The position numbers were made by a program, and so were the translations under genes. 64,000 bases of DNA from Chloroflexota bacterium (GTDB lineage Bacteria > Chloroflexota > Anaerolineae > Anaerolineales > UBA11579), in contig JABJGH010000030.1 in NCBI GenBank assembly GCA_018662365.1, positions 124,001 through 188,000 of the forward strand, given 5' to 3'. Of the stretch, positions 51,331 through 60,360 are shown piece by piece. The notes beneath the pieces were generated by a model, which saw only the letters and a list, made by a program, of their open reading frames with translations, was not told where the DNA came from and made no database searches. Every line of letters begins with the position of its first letter. Position 1 is the stretch's first letter.

Positions 51331-51697
51331 AACATTCGTAACCTTCGGGTTACTGCATACGCCAAATCAAAGACTGTGAAGAGGAATAGTAAGCGTCGAA
51401 ACGACGGACCAGAGAGCGAGGATTAGTGAAAACCCCGCACGCACGACGACGATGAATGGTCCTCAGAGTTGCAAGGTGAAAGGGTTCCCCAATTAGCCGA
51501 TGCCGGAAACACCCCGTTATCAAGGTGAGGAGTATCGCAAAACAAAAAACTTTGCCGCACTCTGCTCGAGTGAAGCTGGCTTTTGAACAATCCCCCTATC
51601 GCATCACAGGAGGATTTTTGCTTAAAGCCACTTAACCGGGGTGGTACCACGGAATGCATAACTGCTTTCGTCCCCTTTGGGATGAGGGCTGTTTTTT
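51331..51697 (+). promoter_or_regulatory. T-box riboswitch, tryptophan-specific, upstream of trpB2
   Basis: The core GGGTGGTACCACGG lies at 51639-51652, followed by a terminator hairpin (GCTTTCGTCCC with GGGATGAGGGC, 51664-51689) and a run of seven T residues. The 5' part contains the GAAGAGGAATAGTA and CCAGAGAGCGAGG elements of stem I. The specifier is read as TGG (Trp) at 51457-51459 in ATGAATGGTCC, ten bases before GAGT, the same spacing as in the Phe leader at 21272. It should raise expression of the downstream genes when tRNA-Trp is uncharged. The stretch 51138-51829 holds this element, its promoter and no other feature that I can support. Confidence 0.93.
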
Positions 51698-51829
51698 TAT
51701 TAAGGACCAGCTATTGAAAAAGAAAAAATCATAAAAATTTTTGGATCACCAAAACCCCAGATCACGCTAGAATCTGGCAGGTGATAAGCCATTCCATAAC
51801 TAAAGATTATTTATTCAAAGGAGAAGGCA

Positions 51830-51991
51830 ATGTCAGAGAAGAAAAAAAGCAATAAAACAAAAAAAGAAATTCAAAGACCCCCAAGCCTAATGGCGGTTCA
51901 AGCTAAACTAGGGTTATTCGATGGCAATAAAGAAAATAAGAAAAAAGAGGTGCATGAATTTTTAAAAAAGCCTCCCTTAGGTTTCCTTTAG
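51830..51991 (+). CDS. Small basic protein (53 residues) between the Trp T-box and trpB2
   Basis: ATG 51830 has a strong AAAGGAGAAGGCA site in front. The product has a Lys-rich first third (MSEKKKSNKTKKEIQ), a hydrophobic/Pro central part (RPPSLMAVQAKLGLF), and a Lys/Glu stretch ending in PPLGFL. There is no Cys or Trp and no family that I know. Its position under a Trp T-box recalls Bacillus rtpA (anti-TRAP, also 53 residues), but anti-TRAP needs CxxC zinc motifs that are missing here. It could be a real regulator, a small partner of TrpB2, or a chance frame; the ribosome binding site argues for translation. Confidence 0.55.
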   Translation: MSEKKKSNKTKKEIQRPPSLMAVQAKLGLFDGNKENKKKEVHEFLKKPPLGFL

Positions 51992-52107
51992 GAGCAGATA
52001 TGTATATATCAAGATTTCCACCTTGAAGGGATCTTTCAAATCCTAAATGATCAAATAGAAATTGAAATCAAATTTATAAAGAAATATTATTCGACAGGAG
52101 ACTTACG

Positions 52108-53484
52108 ATGACAGACCAAACAAAATATACCCTCAGTGAAAATGACATGCCAAAGCAATGGTACAACGTGAATGCAGATATGCCAGTGGCCCCTGCACCC
52201 ATATTAAATCCTCAAACTCAAGAACCCGTCACCCCCGATTTCTTATCTGTTCTTTTTCCAATGGAACTAATTATGCAGGAAGTCAGTACAGATCAATATA
52301 TTGATATTCCTGAAGAAATTCAAGAGATCTATAAACTATATCGCCCCACACCATTAATGCGCGCACGACGTCTAGAAAAATTATTAGACACTCCTGCCCA
52401 TATCTACTATAAATACGAAGGTGTATCACCAGCAGGCAGCCATAAACCTAATACTGCTATCGCCCAAGCATTTTATAACAAGGCAGAAGGTACCAAAGCG
52501 ATCGTAACCGAAACCGGTGCTGGACAATGGGGATCGGCCTTATCGATGGCCTGCAAAATGTTCGATATGCCCTTAGAAGTTTATATGGTCAATATCTCTT
52601 ATCAACAAAAACCTTATCGCCGTATATTTATGGAAACTTTTGGTGCAGATGTTTATGCCAGCCCCTCGAACCGCACACAATTTGGTAAATCCCTGCTTGC
52701 AGAAGATCCTAACCATTCCGGATCCTTAGGTATTGCCATTTCAGAAGCAGTTGAAGTAGCCGCCACATCTGGTGGAGAGAAGAAATACAGCTTAGGATCT
52801 GTCCTAGGACATGTCCTCACCCATCAATCGATCATTGGTGAGGAAGCGATCAAACAGATGGATCTCGCTGGAGAATATCCGGATGTGGTCATTGGCTGCA
52901 TTGGTGGTGGCTCCAACTTTGCTGGCATTGCTTATCCGTTTTTACGAGAAAACATTCGCAATGGACAAAAAACTCGTTTATTAGCGGTAGAACCACAAGC
53001 AACCCCGTCTTTGACCAAAGGTAAATATGCCTTTGATTATGGGGATTCTGCAAAAATGGCGCCAATCGTAAAAATGCATACCCTCGGACATTCCTTTGTA
53101 CCTGCCCCAATTCATGCGGGTGGATTACGCTACCATGGCATGTCCCCCAGCATCTGTGCGCTCTATGATGCTGGATACATTGAAGCAATCTCTGTACCTC
53201 AACTTTCGACTTTTGAGGCTGCCATTCAGTTCGCCCAATCCGAAGGAATTCTGCCTGCACCCGAATCTGCACATGCCATCAGAGCTGCAATTGATGAGGC
53301 ACTAGACGCCAAGGTTAAAGGCGAAAAGAGAGTGATCGTTTTCAACCTCTCCGGACATGGCCACTTCGATCTTTCTGCCTATGAAGCATACTTAGCGGGC
53401 AGCTTGCAAGATTATGAATACCCAGAAGAAAAGATCAATGCAGCATTAGCAGATCTCCCCCAAGTATCGTTAGAACCTGCATAA
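52108..53484 (+). CDS. trpB2: Tryptophan synthase beta-like protein, TrpB2 type
   Basis: PLP enzyme that makes tryptophan from indole and serine, in the TrpB2 subgroup with its extra N-terminal region (about 50 residues). The Schiff-base Lys is in AGSHKPNTAIAQAF (near residue 112), the catalytic-site segment is TETGAGQWGSALSMACKMF, the PLP phosphate loop is IGCIGGGSNFAGIAY (near 270), and PLP N1 contact is in VFNLSGHGHFDL. TrpB2 lacks the residues that bind TrpA and is often encoded away from trpA, as here. Control by the Trp T-box supports a tryptophan-synthesis role. GGAGACTTACG precedes ATG 52108. Confidence 0.93.
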   Translation: MTDQTKYTLSENDMPKQWYNVNADMPVAPAPILNPQTQEPVTPDFLSVLFPMELIMQEVSTDQYIDIPEEIQEIYKLYRPTPLMRARRLEKLLDTPAHIYYKYEGVSPAGSHKPNTAIAQAFYNKAEGTKAIVTETGAGQWGSALSMACKMFDMPLEVYMVNISYQQKPYRRIFMETFGADVYASPSNRTQFGKSLLAEDPNHSGSLGIAISEAVEVAATSGGEKKYSLGSVLGHVLTHQSIIGEEAIKQMDLAGEYPDVVIGCIGGGSNFAGIAYPFLRENIRNGQKTRLLAVEPQATPSLTKGKYAFDYGDSAKMAPIVKMHTLGHSFVPAPIHAGGLRYHGMSPSICALYDAGYIEAISVPQLSTFEAAIQFAQSEGILPAPESAHAIRAAIDEALDAKVKGEKRVIVFNLSGHGHFDLSAYEAYLAGSLQDYEYPEEKINAALADLPQVSLEPA

Positions 53485-53520
53485 TCATTTGGGTATATCC
53501 CATATTACAAAGTTTACTTT

Positions 53521-53557
53521 CTAGTTAGGGGGTTGATAATTTTCCCTCCCTAACTAG
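53521..53557. terminator. Hairpin after trpB2
   Basis: CTAGTTAGGG pairs exactly with CCCTAACTAG around a 17-base loop that can add two more G-C pairs; a T-run (ATTTTTT) follows a few bases later. Likely the trpB2 terminator. Confidence 0.6.
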
Positions 53558-53583
53558 TCTACTCATTTTTTCTCCTTTAAATT

Positions 53584-53614
53584 GTAAGAGCGCATTCCAA
53601 GTATGCGCTCTTAC
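53584..53614. repeat. Second hairpin with a 12-base stem between convergent genes
   Basis: GTAAGAGCGCAT pairs exactly with ATGCGCTCTTAC around a seven-base loop, 27 bases after the preceding hairpin. It has no clear T-run on the plus strand; on the minus strand it is just downstream of the DUF2779 gene, where it may act as that gene's terminator. Confidence 0.55.
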
Positions 53615-53642
53615 TGATTAAATCTATTTTTTGTTTACAGGA

Positions 53643-55070
53643 TTAGGTTTCCAGGATTTTTAGAACAGCTTGCCATATCCGGACCATCGCCATAGTATCC
53701 AATTCGCAATATGTCAACAAGTCACTTTCTGTTTTTTCAGCCTCGTCAACTGAAAGATCTCCGGCCATGATCTTAGCCCATGCCACCATTGCTTGAGTGC
53801 CATCGGGGATAGCTAACTCATCATAATTTACATCGGGGGCCAGGACTGGCAGCACTTTCTTAATCGAATAACTGCCAAAGAAATCTGCGTGCACATAATA
53901 TCCTTTTTGAAAAAGTACGGCTAGGTCGAACATGCGGTCATTTATGGACTCTAACAATTCCTTATATTGGGGATAAAGCAATCCCATTTCCCGGTTTCGC
54001 CCAGCCTCAAAAGATTTGTTCCACACCACAACAGATCCTGTTTCCCCGATATTCTCTGCTAAACTTTCTAGTATTTTTAAAGCGGGATCACCTGCTCCCG
54101 TTTCCACCCATTCAAAATGTTCTAACTCGCTTCCCTCTCCCCGAAAAATATGGAGTGAGTATTGAAATACAACCTGTTGGTAAGGATGATAACCATCGAA
54201 CCAAGGGATTGCGGGGTTATAGGTTTCATAATCCAAGAAATAAATGGGGGGAGATAGTTGAGCTAATTCAGATGCCACTGCCGCAGTATCAAGAAAAGGC
54301 CTTCCGCTTTTAACTACCTTAAGATGCAACTGCTGATTATCTGACAATTTATACCCGTCGGGGATGTCTTTTATCGATAGAATCCCTTTTGACTTTAAAT
54401 CCCGTGCTTTATTCTTATGTAATCGGGGGAGATTATAGATCGGATCAGCAGGCAGGTTGGGGTGACAGAGCTTCTTACAGGGACAATCATTAGGCTTTAG
54501 GCAATCTTGAACACTTTCATAACTATCCAAAGAAATATCTCGCCAGGCTTGCTCTCGAAGGAGGAGTATTTCTTCTTTTTTTGCAGCCACCTCTTCACTG
54601 AGATCCTCAACCGCAAATAATTTCTCAAGCTCAGTTTCTCCATCCCGAACATAGTCTTTATTCAGATGAACAAGATAAGTTTTTCGAAGAGGAATATTTG
54701 CTTCGCATACTATGCTTTGAAAGGTCGCGTCATAAACATGTTCTGTTTTTACTGAGGTAGAACTCTTTATCTCATAAAGGTCATACATTTTCGAGTCGGG
54801 GTCATATACCAATCCATCGACGATTACCTCAAAATGTTTATCAACAAACTTTCTCTGCGCTTCAAAAATTATTGGGGAGTTATATTCGGATAAAACAATT
54901 TCTTGGATATAGCGCTCAGCCCATTTTTCAATTTCTTGCCCCTGTGCCATCAAATGTTGGTCATAGGGTGAAGGAACGTAATTGTCTAATTGCCCATGCT
55001 TTTTCGCCCACAAATGGCGCGGCGCATCCATATAGAATAAAAAGTCAGATTTTGTAATTGTAAACTGCAT
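53643..55070 (-). CDS. DUF2779-domain protein (PD-(D/E)XK nuclease-like plus RNase-H-like)
   Basis: A 475-residue protein of the DUF2779/TM0106 RecB-like group. The N-terminal part (about residues 10-220) has the PD-(D/E)XK arrangement: VIVDGLVYDPDSKMYDLYEIKSSTSVK supplies the Asp and the E-x-K pair. A Cys set (CLKPNDCPCKKLC, near 180-195) may bind a metal or iron-sulphur cluster. The C-terminal part (about 270-475) is an RNase-H-like exonuclease fold, with IYFLDYETYNPAIPWFDGY (D-x-E) and a terminal SDLLTYCELDTMAMVRIW carrying the last Asp. It may act in DNA repair or defence; no partner gene is adjacent. Confidence 0.8.
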   Translation of the reverse strand: MQFTITKSDFLFYMDAPRHLWAKKHGQLDNYVPSPYDQHLMAQGQEIEKWAERYIQEIVLSEYNSPIIFEAQRKFVDKHFEVIVDGLVYDPDSKMYDLYEIKSSTSVKTEHVYDATFQSIVCEANIPLRKTYLVHLNKDYVRDGETELEKLFAVEDLSEEVAAKKEEILLLREQAWRDISLDSYESVQDCLKPNDCPCKKLCHPNLPADPIYNLPRLHKNKARDLKSKGILSIKDIPDGYKLSDNQQLHLKVVKSGRPFLDTAAVASELAQLSPPIYFLDYETYNPAIPWFDGYHPYQQVVFQYSLHIFRGEGSELEHFEWVETGAGDPALKILESLAENIGETGSVVVWNKSFEAGRNREMGLLYPQYKELLESINDRMFDLAVLFQKGYYVHADFFGSYSIKKVLPVLAPDVNYDELAIPDGTQAMVAWAKIMAGDLSVDEAEKTESDLLTYCELDTMAMVRIWQAVLKILET

Positions 55071-55135
55071 AAATATAGACCCCTCTTGCGCTTAACTTTT
55101 CTGTGGAATTAAATCATTAACTATTTCAACAATGG

Positions 55136-55744
55136 CTAATCATCAAATAATACGGATTCGATCTCCAATAAATCTTTGGTTAGCAAATCCAGGTCAATGA
55201 TCGCAGTTTCAGAATCTCTTTCCAACCCAGATATGATCAGGCTCAATCGTTTGGACATGCTTTCTGCCAATGTGGAATCATATCTTGCAATATCAGCGTG
55301 AATATCACTCAAGCTCTCTTGTGTGTTTAATAGGTCTATTTTTGCCCCATCAATATCTTTTAGAAAGAGGGCAATTCGCGCGTTGTTCACATCTACGAGC
55401 ACATTCAAAAAGTTTCGATGGGAAGTTAATCCACCAATTTCATGTTGTAACTCAATAATTTCCTCTTCATGAGCCTCTTGAACGAGTATTTCATTTTCTG
55501 CAACAGTTGCTTCAAAGGGTTTATAGCGCATCACCTGATTTGTGATCACCCCTGCCAAGAAAATTGCAAGAATACCCACCGCCCAAATTAATGCTTTTCG
55601 AAGGTTTTTTTGAAATTTTGTAGGGGGTAATTTTTCTTTTTTAGGTTCGTCTTCTATAACAACTGGTTCTTCAACAGGAACCGGAATCTCAACAGCTTCC
55701 ACTGGTGGAATTTCGGGTTCTTTTTCGAAATTATTTTCATTCAT
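55136..55744 (-). CDS. Single-TM protein with a coiled-coil extracytoplasmic domain
   Basis: A 202-residue protein. The N-terminus is rich in Pro, Glu and Val (PVPVEEPVVIEDEPKKEK), then comes one hydrophobic helix (about residues 50-71) and a mainly helical domain with heptad pattern (EILVQEAHEEEIIELQHEIGG and LSDIHADIARYDSTLAESMSKRLSLIISGLE). No family recognised. AAGGA precedes the ATG. It lies between the ABC exporter genes and the DUF2779 gene, but its gap of about 130 bases to the ABC gene does not show co-transcription. Confidence 0.65.
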   Translation of the reverse strand: MNENNFEKEPEIPPVEAVEIPVPVEEPVVIEDEPKKEKLPPTKFQKNLRKALIWAVGILAIFLAGVITNQVMRYKPFEATVAENEILVQEAHEEEIIELQHEIGGLTSHRNFLNVLVDVNNARIALFLKDIDGAKIDLLNTQESLSDIHADIARYDSTLAESMSKRLSLIISGLERDSETAIIDLDLLTKDLLEIESVLFDD

Positions 55745-55874
55745 AATGGTTCCTTTTCAACTTCGCATATTTTTTATCAAAGAGGTCTAATAAAAATAAT
55801 TATAACTTGTATTCGCTTATTCTAAATTAATAAGGATATGTTTTCCCCTGCTCCTGTTCCCCCATAGTAAATAA

Positions 55875-57695
55875 CTATATTGAAGAAAGCGTTTCGTCTA
55901 ATCCTGGAGGTCGATAATCCAAACTTTGATGACGGAAATAAGTGTTATATAAATCTGCATAATGGCCCTCATTTGCAAGCAGGCTGTCATGGTTGCCTTC
56001 TTCAATGATTCCTCCATCTTCCAAGACGATGATTCGATCTGCTGCTTTTACTGTAGATAACCGGTGGGCGATCAAAATACTGGTGGTATTTTCCAAAATT
56101 AAATTAAGCGCCTGTTGGATCTGCCATTCAGTGAAAGGGTCGATGCTTGCGGTGGCCTCATCCAATATAAAGATTGCTGGGTTTTGAACCAGCACCCGCA
56201 ATAATGAAACCAATTGTCGCTGGCCCATCGACAACCTGCCCCCGCGTTCTCCAACTTCAGTTTCAAAGCCTTGGGGTAACGTTTCTAACCAAGCCCCATC
56301 ACCGATCTTCTTTGCCAGGGTCAACATTTCGCTTTCTGTCACATCCTCACGCGCATATCGAATATTTTCGGAAACGGTTCCAGAAAACAAAAAGGGCACC
56401 TGGGACACAATTCCTAACTGGCGACGATATTTTGCTAGGTCAAAACTACGGATATCTAGACCATCAATTTCAATCATGCCGTCTTGATATTCATAAAACC
56501 TTGAGGTTAGTTTAGCAATCGAAGATTTTCCTGCTCCGGTATGACCAACCAAAGCCAAATTCTCTCCTGCCTCAATGCAAATATTAAAATCACTCAGGAT
56601 TTGTTCTTGTTCGGTATATCGAAAATGAACATGTTTGAAACAAACCTTCCCTTTCAATCGTGGGACATCGTTATTCGCAATTTGAATCACTTTTGATTCG
56701 GCATCAATTAAAGCAAATGCTCGTTCTGCTGCAGAAAGCCCTGATTGAAGTTGCGTCCAAAATGCAGAAAGATTTAATACTGGAAACCAGAAACGATCCA
56801 GACTTTGCAAAAAGAGGAACCAAGCCCCCACGGTTACCACGCCTTTTGCGGCCTCCATTCCCCCCACGTAAAGCAACATCGCTGTTCCAACACCAGAAAG
56901 TGCATTAAGCGTTGGAAAAATTAATGCTAAGACAAACCCCCTTTGTAAATTGGTTTTAAAAGAGGCTTGATTGGAATTATCAAATTCACCAAAGATCATT
57001 TCTTCTTGACGGAAATTCTTTGCCACCCCTATACCACTAATCGTTTCCTTGATCGCCGCATTCACATTACCCATTGCCCGCATCCCCCGTTTGGTCACAA
57101 TTCGGGCCCACTTTCTAAAGGCTAAAGCAACAAAAAATACAATAGGCAGAAAACCCAAGATGTAAAGGATCAACTTGGGTTCAATGATTATTAATGCTAC
57201 CCCAAGGATAATCGCCTGAAAAACTTGGGAGACAAGATCCGTGATTAATTTGACAACTTGGCCAAATTCACGGGTATCAGAAGTAATTCTAGAGACGATC
57301 CGCCCGGAAGAAAACTCATCATAAAAGGACAGATCGTGGGAAACCGCCGCCTTAAAGCCATCGCTCCGGATCTGAAGTACTACATCTCCGATGGTCCTTC
57401 CGGTCATTCTCCTTGCAATCCAATTAGCAAACCACACAAAGATACCTGATAAGAATATCGCCCCGCTTAATAAATAAATCGTAGTGCCTTCCGCATTCCC
57501 TTCCATATTATCAATTGTGTTACTTACAATGATGGGGATTGCCGCGGCTAAAAACGCGATCAAGATCAGGTAAATTGCAATTCCGATCAACCTTTTTTTC
57601 TGGGGCCGGAAATATGAACCGATACGCTGAATAAGATCCTTGTCAGAATATTGACGGTCATATGCTTCCACATCTAAATTTGAGAAAAATCCCAT
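55875..57695 (-). CDS. ABC exporter half-transporter (canonical Walker B, degenerate signature)
   Basis: A 606-residue type IV exporter: six membrane helices (about 30-320) and a C-terminal ATPase. Walker A is VGHTGAGKSSIAK, the Q-loop is in GIVSQVPFLFSG, the signature reads RLSMGQRQLVSLLR, with Met for the second Gly of LSGGQ, and Walker B is FILDEATASIDP with the catalytic Glu. H-loop: LIAHRLSTV. It follows the other ABC half-transporter gene by 12 bases, and the complementary defects of the two (see that gene) indicate a heterodimer. Lipid, drug or peptide export is possible; the substrate is unknown. Confidence 0.92.
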   Translation of the reverse strand: MGFFSNLDVEAYDRQYSDKDLIQRIGSYFRPQKKRLIGIAIYLILIAFLAAAIPIIVSNTIDNMEGNAEGTTIYLLSGAIFLSGIFVWFANWIARRMTGRTIGDVVLQIRSDGFKAAVSHDLSFYDEFSSGRIVSRITSDTREFGQVVKLITDLVSQVFQAIILGVALIIIEPKLILYILGFLPIVFFVALAFRKWARIVTKRGMRAMGNVNAAIKETISGIGVAKNFRQEEMIFGEFDNSNQASFKTNLQRGFVLALIFPTLNALSGVGTAMLLYVGGMEAAKGVVTVGAWFLFLQSLDRFWFPVLNLSAFWTQLQSGLSAAERAFALIDAESKVIQIANNDVPRLKGKVCFKHVHFRYTEQEQILSDFNICIEAGENLALVGHTGAGKSSIAKLTSRFYEYQDGMIEIDGLDIRSFDLAKYRRQLGIVSQVPFLFSGTVSENIRYAREDVTESEMLTLAKKIGDGAWLETLPQGFETEVGERGGRLSMGQRQLVSLLRVLVQNPAIFILDEATASIDPFTEWQIQQALNLILENTTSILIAHRLSTVKAADRIIVLEDGGIIEEGNHDSLLANEGHYADLYNTYFRHQSLDYRPPGLDETLSSI

Positions 57696-57707
57696 AACTA
57701 AACCCTG

Positions 57708-59483
57708 TTACTCACTAAATATTTGGCGATAAGCTTCCGAGGTTTTCAACAGTTCTTCATGTGTACCCACTGCTGCAACTTTTCCCTGTCGCAATACCAC
57801 GATCAAGTCAGCCCAACGAATTTGAGAAAGACGGTGGGTAATGATTAATGTTGTGCGCCCCTTTGCAGCGGCATAGATCGCCCTTTGGATCTTGTCCTCT
57901 GTTGCACTGTCGATCGCACTGGTTGAATCATCCAAAACCAAAATTCTTGGATCCGTCAAAAAAGCCCTAGCAAGGGCTAAGCGCTGACGTTGCCCTCCCG
58001 AGAGCGTTACCCCGCGTTCTCCGATGACAGTATCATAGCCATCTTTAAATTCCAAGATAAATTCATCTGCTTGGGCCGCCTTAGCAGCTTCAATTATTTC
58101 TTCGCGTGTGGCGGTCGGCTGACCAAAACAAATATTTTCAGCGATCGATCGGGAAAAAAGGAAAATATCTTGCTCAATGATCGAAACCTGATGGCGGAGA
58201 GATTCCAACTGCCAGTCCCTCACATCAATCCCATCCACCAATACCTGTCCAGCACTTACATCATAAATCCGGTTAACCAATTTAACCAAGGAGGTTTTCC
58301 CTCCCCCAGTTTGCCCCACGATCGCCACGGTTTGTCCTGGTTCAACTGAAAAATTAATCTTATTTAGTACATTTTCATTTTTATCATAAGCAAAAGAAAT
58401 GTTTTTAAATTCGACACTACCTTTAATATCTTCAGCAAATCCTGATTCATTTTGGTCAAGATCAGATTCCTCGTTAATCAATTCAAGAATACGCCTGGTA
58501 CTTGCCATACCTAGTGAAACTTGGGAGTAAGCAAATAAGGAAACAAAAGTTGGAAATCCAAATAGCTGCAATAATCCAAAATATGCCACCACATCTCCCA
58601 CTTGGATCAATCCTTGTTTAAAAAGGATCAGAGAATGCAACAATCCTGCGGCTTGAGTGATTCCCATGAATAACAAGGGTAAAAATCTTGCTTCCACATC
58701 TGCTTGGCGTACAAATGCATTCCGAAATACTCCCGCATTAATCTGAAACCGTTTTACTTCGTTTTCTTCTTCTGACATACTCTTAACAGTTTCAATGCCA
58801 TCGATCGCCTCTGCAAGCCTAGTGTTCATAGTGCCGAAGGAATCACGAACAGCCTTAGTGATTGGCTGGAGTTCTCCCAAATATTGTTTGATTGAAATGA
58901 TATATACGAGTACGAAAATGGCTGGAATGATGACCAATGAAGGATGGTAACGCCATGAAACCAACATGGGAAGAATTAGAAAATTTCCTGATCCAATCAC
59001 CAAATTGATCCCAGGGTTGAGCATGAAATTTATTTCTCGGACATCATTTGTTGCCCGGGCCATTGTTTCTCCCACCAACTGTAAATTATGGAAGGTCATA
59101 CTTTTGCCCAACAAGCTCACATAAAGCTCATCGCGAACATTACGTTCAAATAATTGGCCCAACCACTCTGCCCCAAAATTTCTTACAAATTGAAGCCCAC
59201 CACGAATAAGCTGACTGATCACTACCGCCCAGAAAAAACCAAGCAATAAATTAGTTTTTGGCGGATCATTTAATATTGCATCAAATGCCTCCCCAATTTT
59301 TATGGGCACATATGCAGCCAAGGCCGCATTCCCAAAAGCCCCAAGAAGTAGCAAAATGCCAATTGGCCAATATCTTAGGAAATGGGAAAACAACCAGCGT
59401 TCAGGGCCAGAACGATTGGTGGGGTAACGATTGGGTAAGGTGAATTCAGCAGGCAGATCTTGAGTTTTTTTGCTTACACTCAT
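57708..59483 (-). CDS. ABC exporter half-transporter (degenerate Walker B)
   Basis: A 591-residue exporter with the same layout as its neighbour. Walker A is VGQTGGGKTSLVK, the signature is canonical (LSGGQRQRLALARAF), but Walker B reads ILVLDDSTSAIDS, with Asp instead of the catalytic Glu. In heterodimeric exporters such as TM287/288 and BmrCD, one subunit carries this Asp and the other an altered signature, so one of the two ATP sites is nearly inactive. The H-loop is ITHRLSQI. The start overlaps the stop of the Cys-rich gene upstream by four bases. Confidence 0.92.
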   Translation of the reverse strand: MSVSKKTQDLPAEFTLPNRYPTNRSGPERWLFSHFLRYWPIGILLLLGAFGNAALAAYVPIKIGEAFDAILNDPPKTNLLLGFFWAVVISQLIRGGLQFVRNFGAEWLGQLFERNVRDELYVSLLGKSMTFHNLQLVGETMARATNDVREINFMLNPGINLVIGSGNFLILPMLVSWRYHPSLVIIPAIFVLVYIISIKQYLGELQPITKAVRDSFGTMNTRLAEAIDGIETVKSMSEEENEVKRFQINAGVFRNAFVRQADVEARFLPLLFMGITQAAGLLHSLILFKQGLIQVGDVVAYFGLLQLFGFPTFVSLFAYSQVSLGMASTRRILELINEESDLDQNESGFAEDIKGSVEFKNISFAYDKNENVLNKINFSVEPGQTVAIVGQTGGGKTSLVKLVNRIYDVSAGQVLVDGIDVRDWQLESLRHQVSIIEQDIFLFSRSIAENICFGQPTATREEIIEAAKAAQADEFILEFKDGYDTVIGERGVTLSGGQRQRLALARAFLTDPRILVLDDSTSAIDSATEDKIQRAIYAAAKGRTTLIITHRLSQIRWADLIVVLRQGKVAAVGTHEELLKTSEAYRQIFSE

Positions 59484-60214
59484 TCGATTTCATCCGGAAA
59501 TGGCATCTCTGCCATAATTTTATAAGGGCCAAATTTTCTTGTGGACTCAAGATTGATTTTTTCTAATGCCTCGCTCTGAGGATCGATTAGATAATTCTCC
59601 CCATTACGATGTAGCAGAGGGATTTTTCTGTTTTCTTTACTAAATTTTTCTCGCATATGCTCGGAATGATATTGATATGCGTTAAGTTCTCTTGACATTA
59701 ATGGAAACAACTTGTCGTACGTTTGTATAAATTCCTGCCTATACTGATCCGTTACAACTTGCAGATTACTGATTACCCAACAAGTTTCTTCATACTCCGA
59801 ATAATAAGATAATCCAATAAAAACACCATTCGAATCCACATAGGGGAAAAAGGGGAATTGGCGACATATTAGTGTTCGAAACTCGCGTTGACAATCATCC
59901 GGTCCTAAGCATTCTAGCAGAATCATATTGTCAGGTGTTTCTTCCCTTAAACTGTCAAATTCTTCTTGAGCTTCCTTGACAGACTCTTCACAAGTTTCCG
60001 CATTCCAAGGCCGCCAAAGATCTGTTTTCGGTTGGAGGTATTTCCATTCATTGTCGTAAGCTGTGGGGACTGAATGACAAATATCGCAGCAAAAAGGTTT
60101 CCCACCCACATTATGTGGACCACATCTTTTCCCGCAATCTAAAGCCGTGATAGGGGAATTAAATTTTTGGTAAATTTCCCCGTATTTCTCGGAAGTTAGC
60201 TCATTTTTAGTCAC
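59480..60214 (-). CDS. Cys-rich protein of unknown function, first gene of the ABC exporter operon
   Basis: A 244-residue soluble protein. Conserved-looking Cys lie in ALDCGKRCGPH and KPFCCDICHSVP (residues about 24-48), with more in LLECLGPDDC, FRTLICRQFPF and EETCWVI, a pattern that recalls YkgJ-type metal- or cluster-binding proteins (CxxC clusters near the N-terminus and a late LICRxFP), but I cannot confirm it. The start is GTG 60214, without a good ribosome binding site. The stop overlaps the next ABC gene, so it is co-translated with the exporter. Confidence 0.6.
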   Translation of the reverse strand: MTKNELTSEKYGEIYQKFNSPITALDCGKRCGPHNVGGKPFCCDICHSVPTAYDNEWKYLQPKTDLWRPWNAETCEESVKEAQEEFDSLREETPDNMILLECLGPDDCQREFRTLICRQFPFFPYVDSNGVFIGLSYYSEYEETCWVISNLQVVTDQYRQEFIQTYDKLFPLMSRELNAYQYHSEHMREKFSKENRKIPLLHRNGENYLIDPQSEALEKINLESTRKFGPYKIMAEMPFPDEIE

Positions 60215-60360
60215 AAAAGCAAGGATACCACAGAATTAGGTGTTCATCTAACAGCAGGAATAATCACTATAATAAGGATTTCTTCTCAGTAATTAATGGC
60301 CTATTTCTCTGGTTTTTAGACAAGAATTAGCATATTTTATTTATAGAATAAAACAATGGA

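Noticed and set aside
51423..51659. 78-residue minus-strand ORF in the leader of trpB2
   Set aside because: It lies entirely inside the Trp T-box, whose RNA elements explain the sequence.
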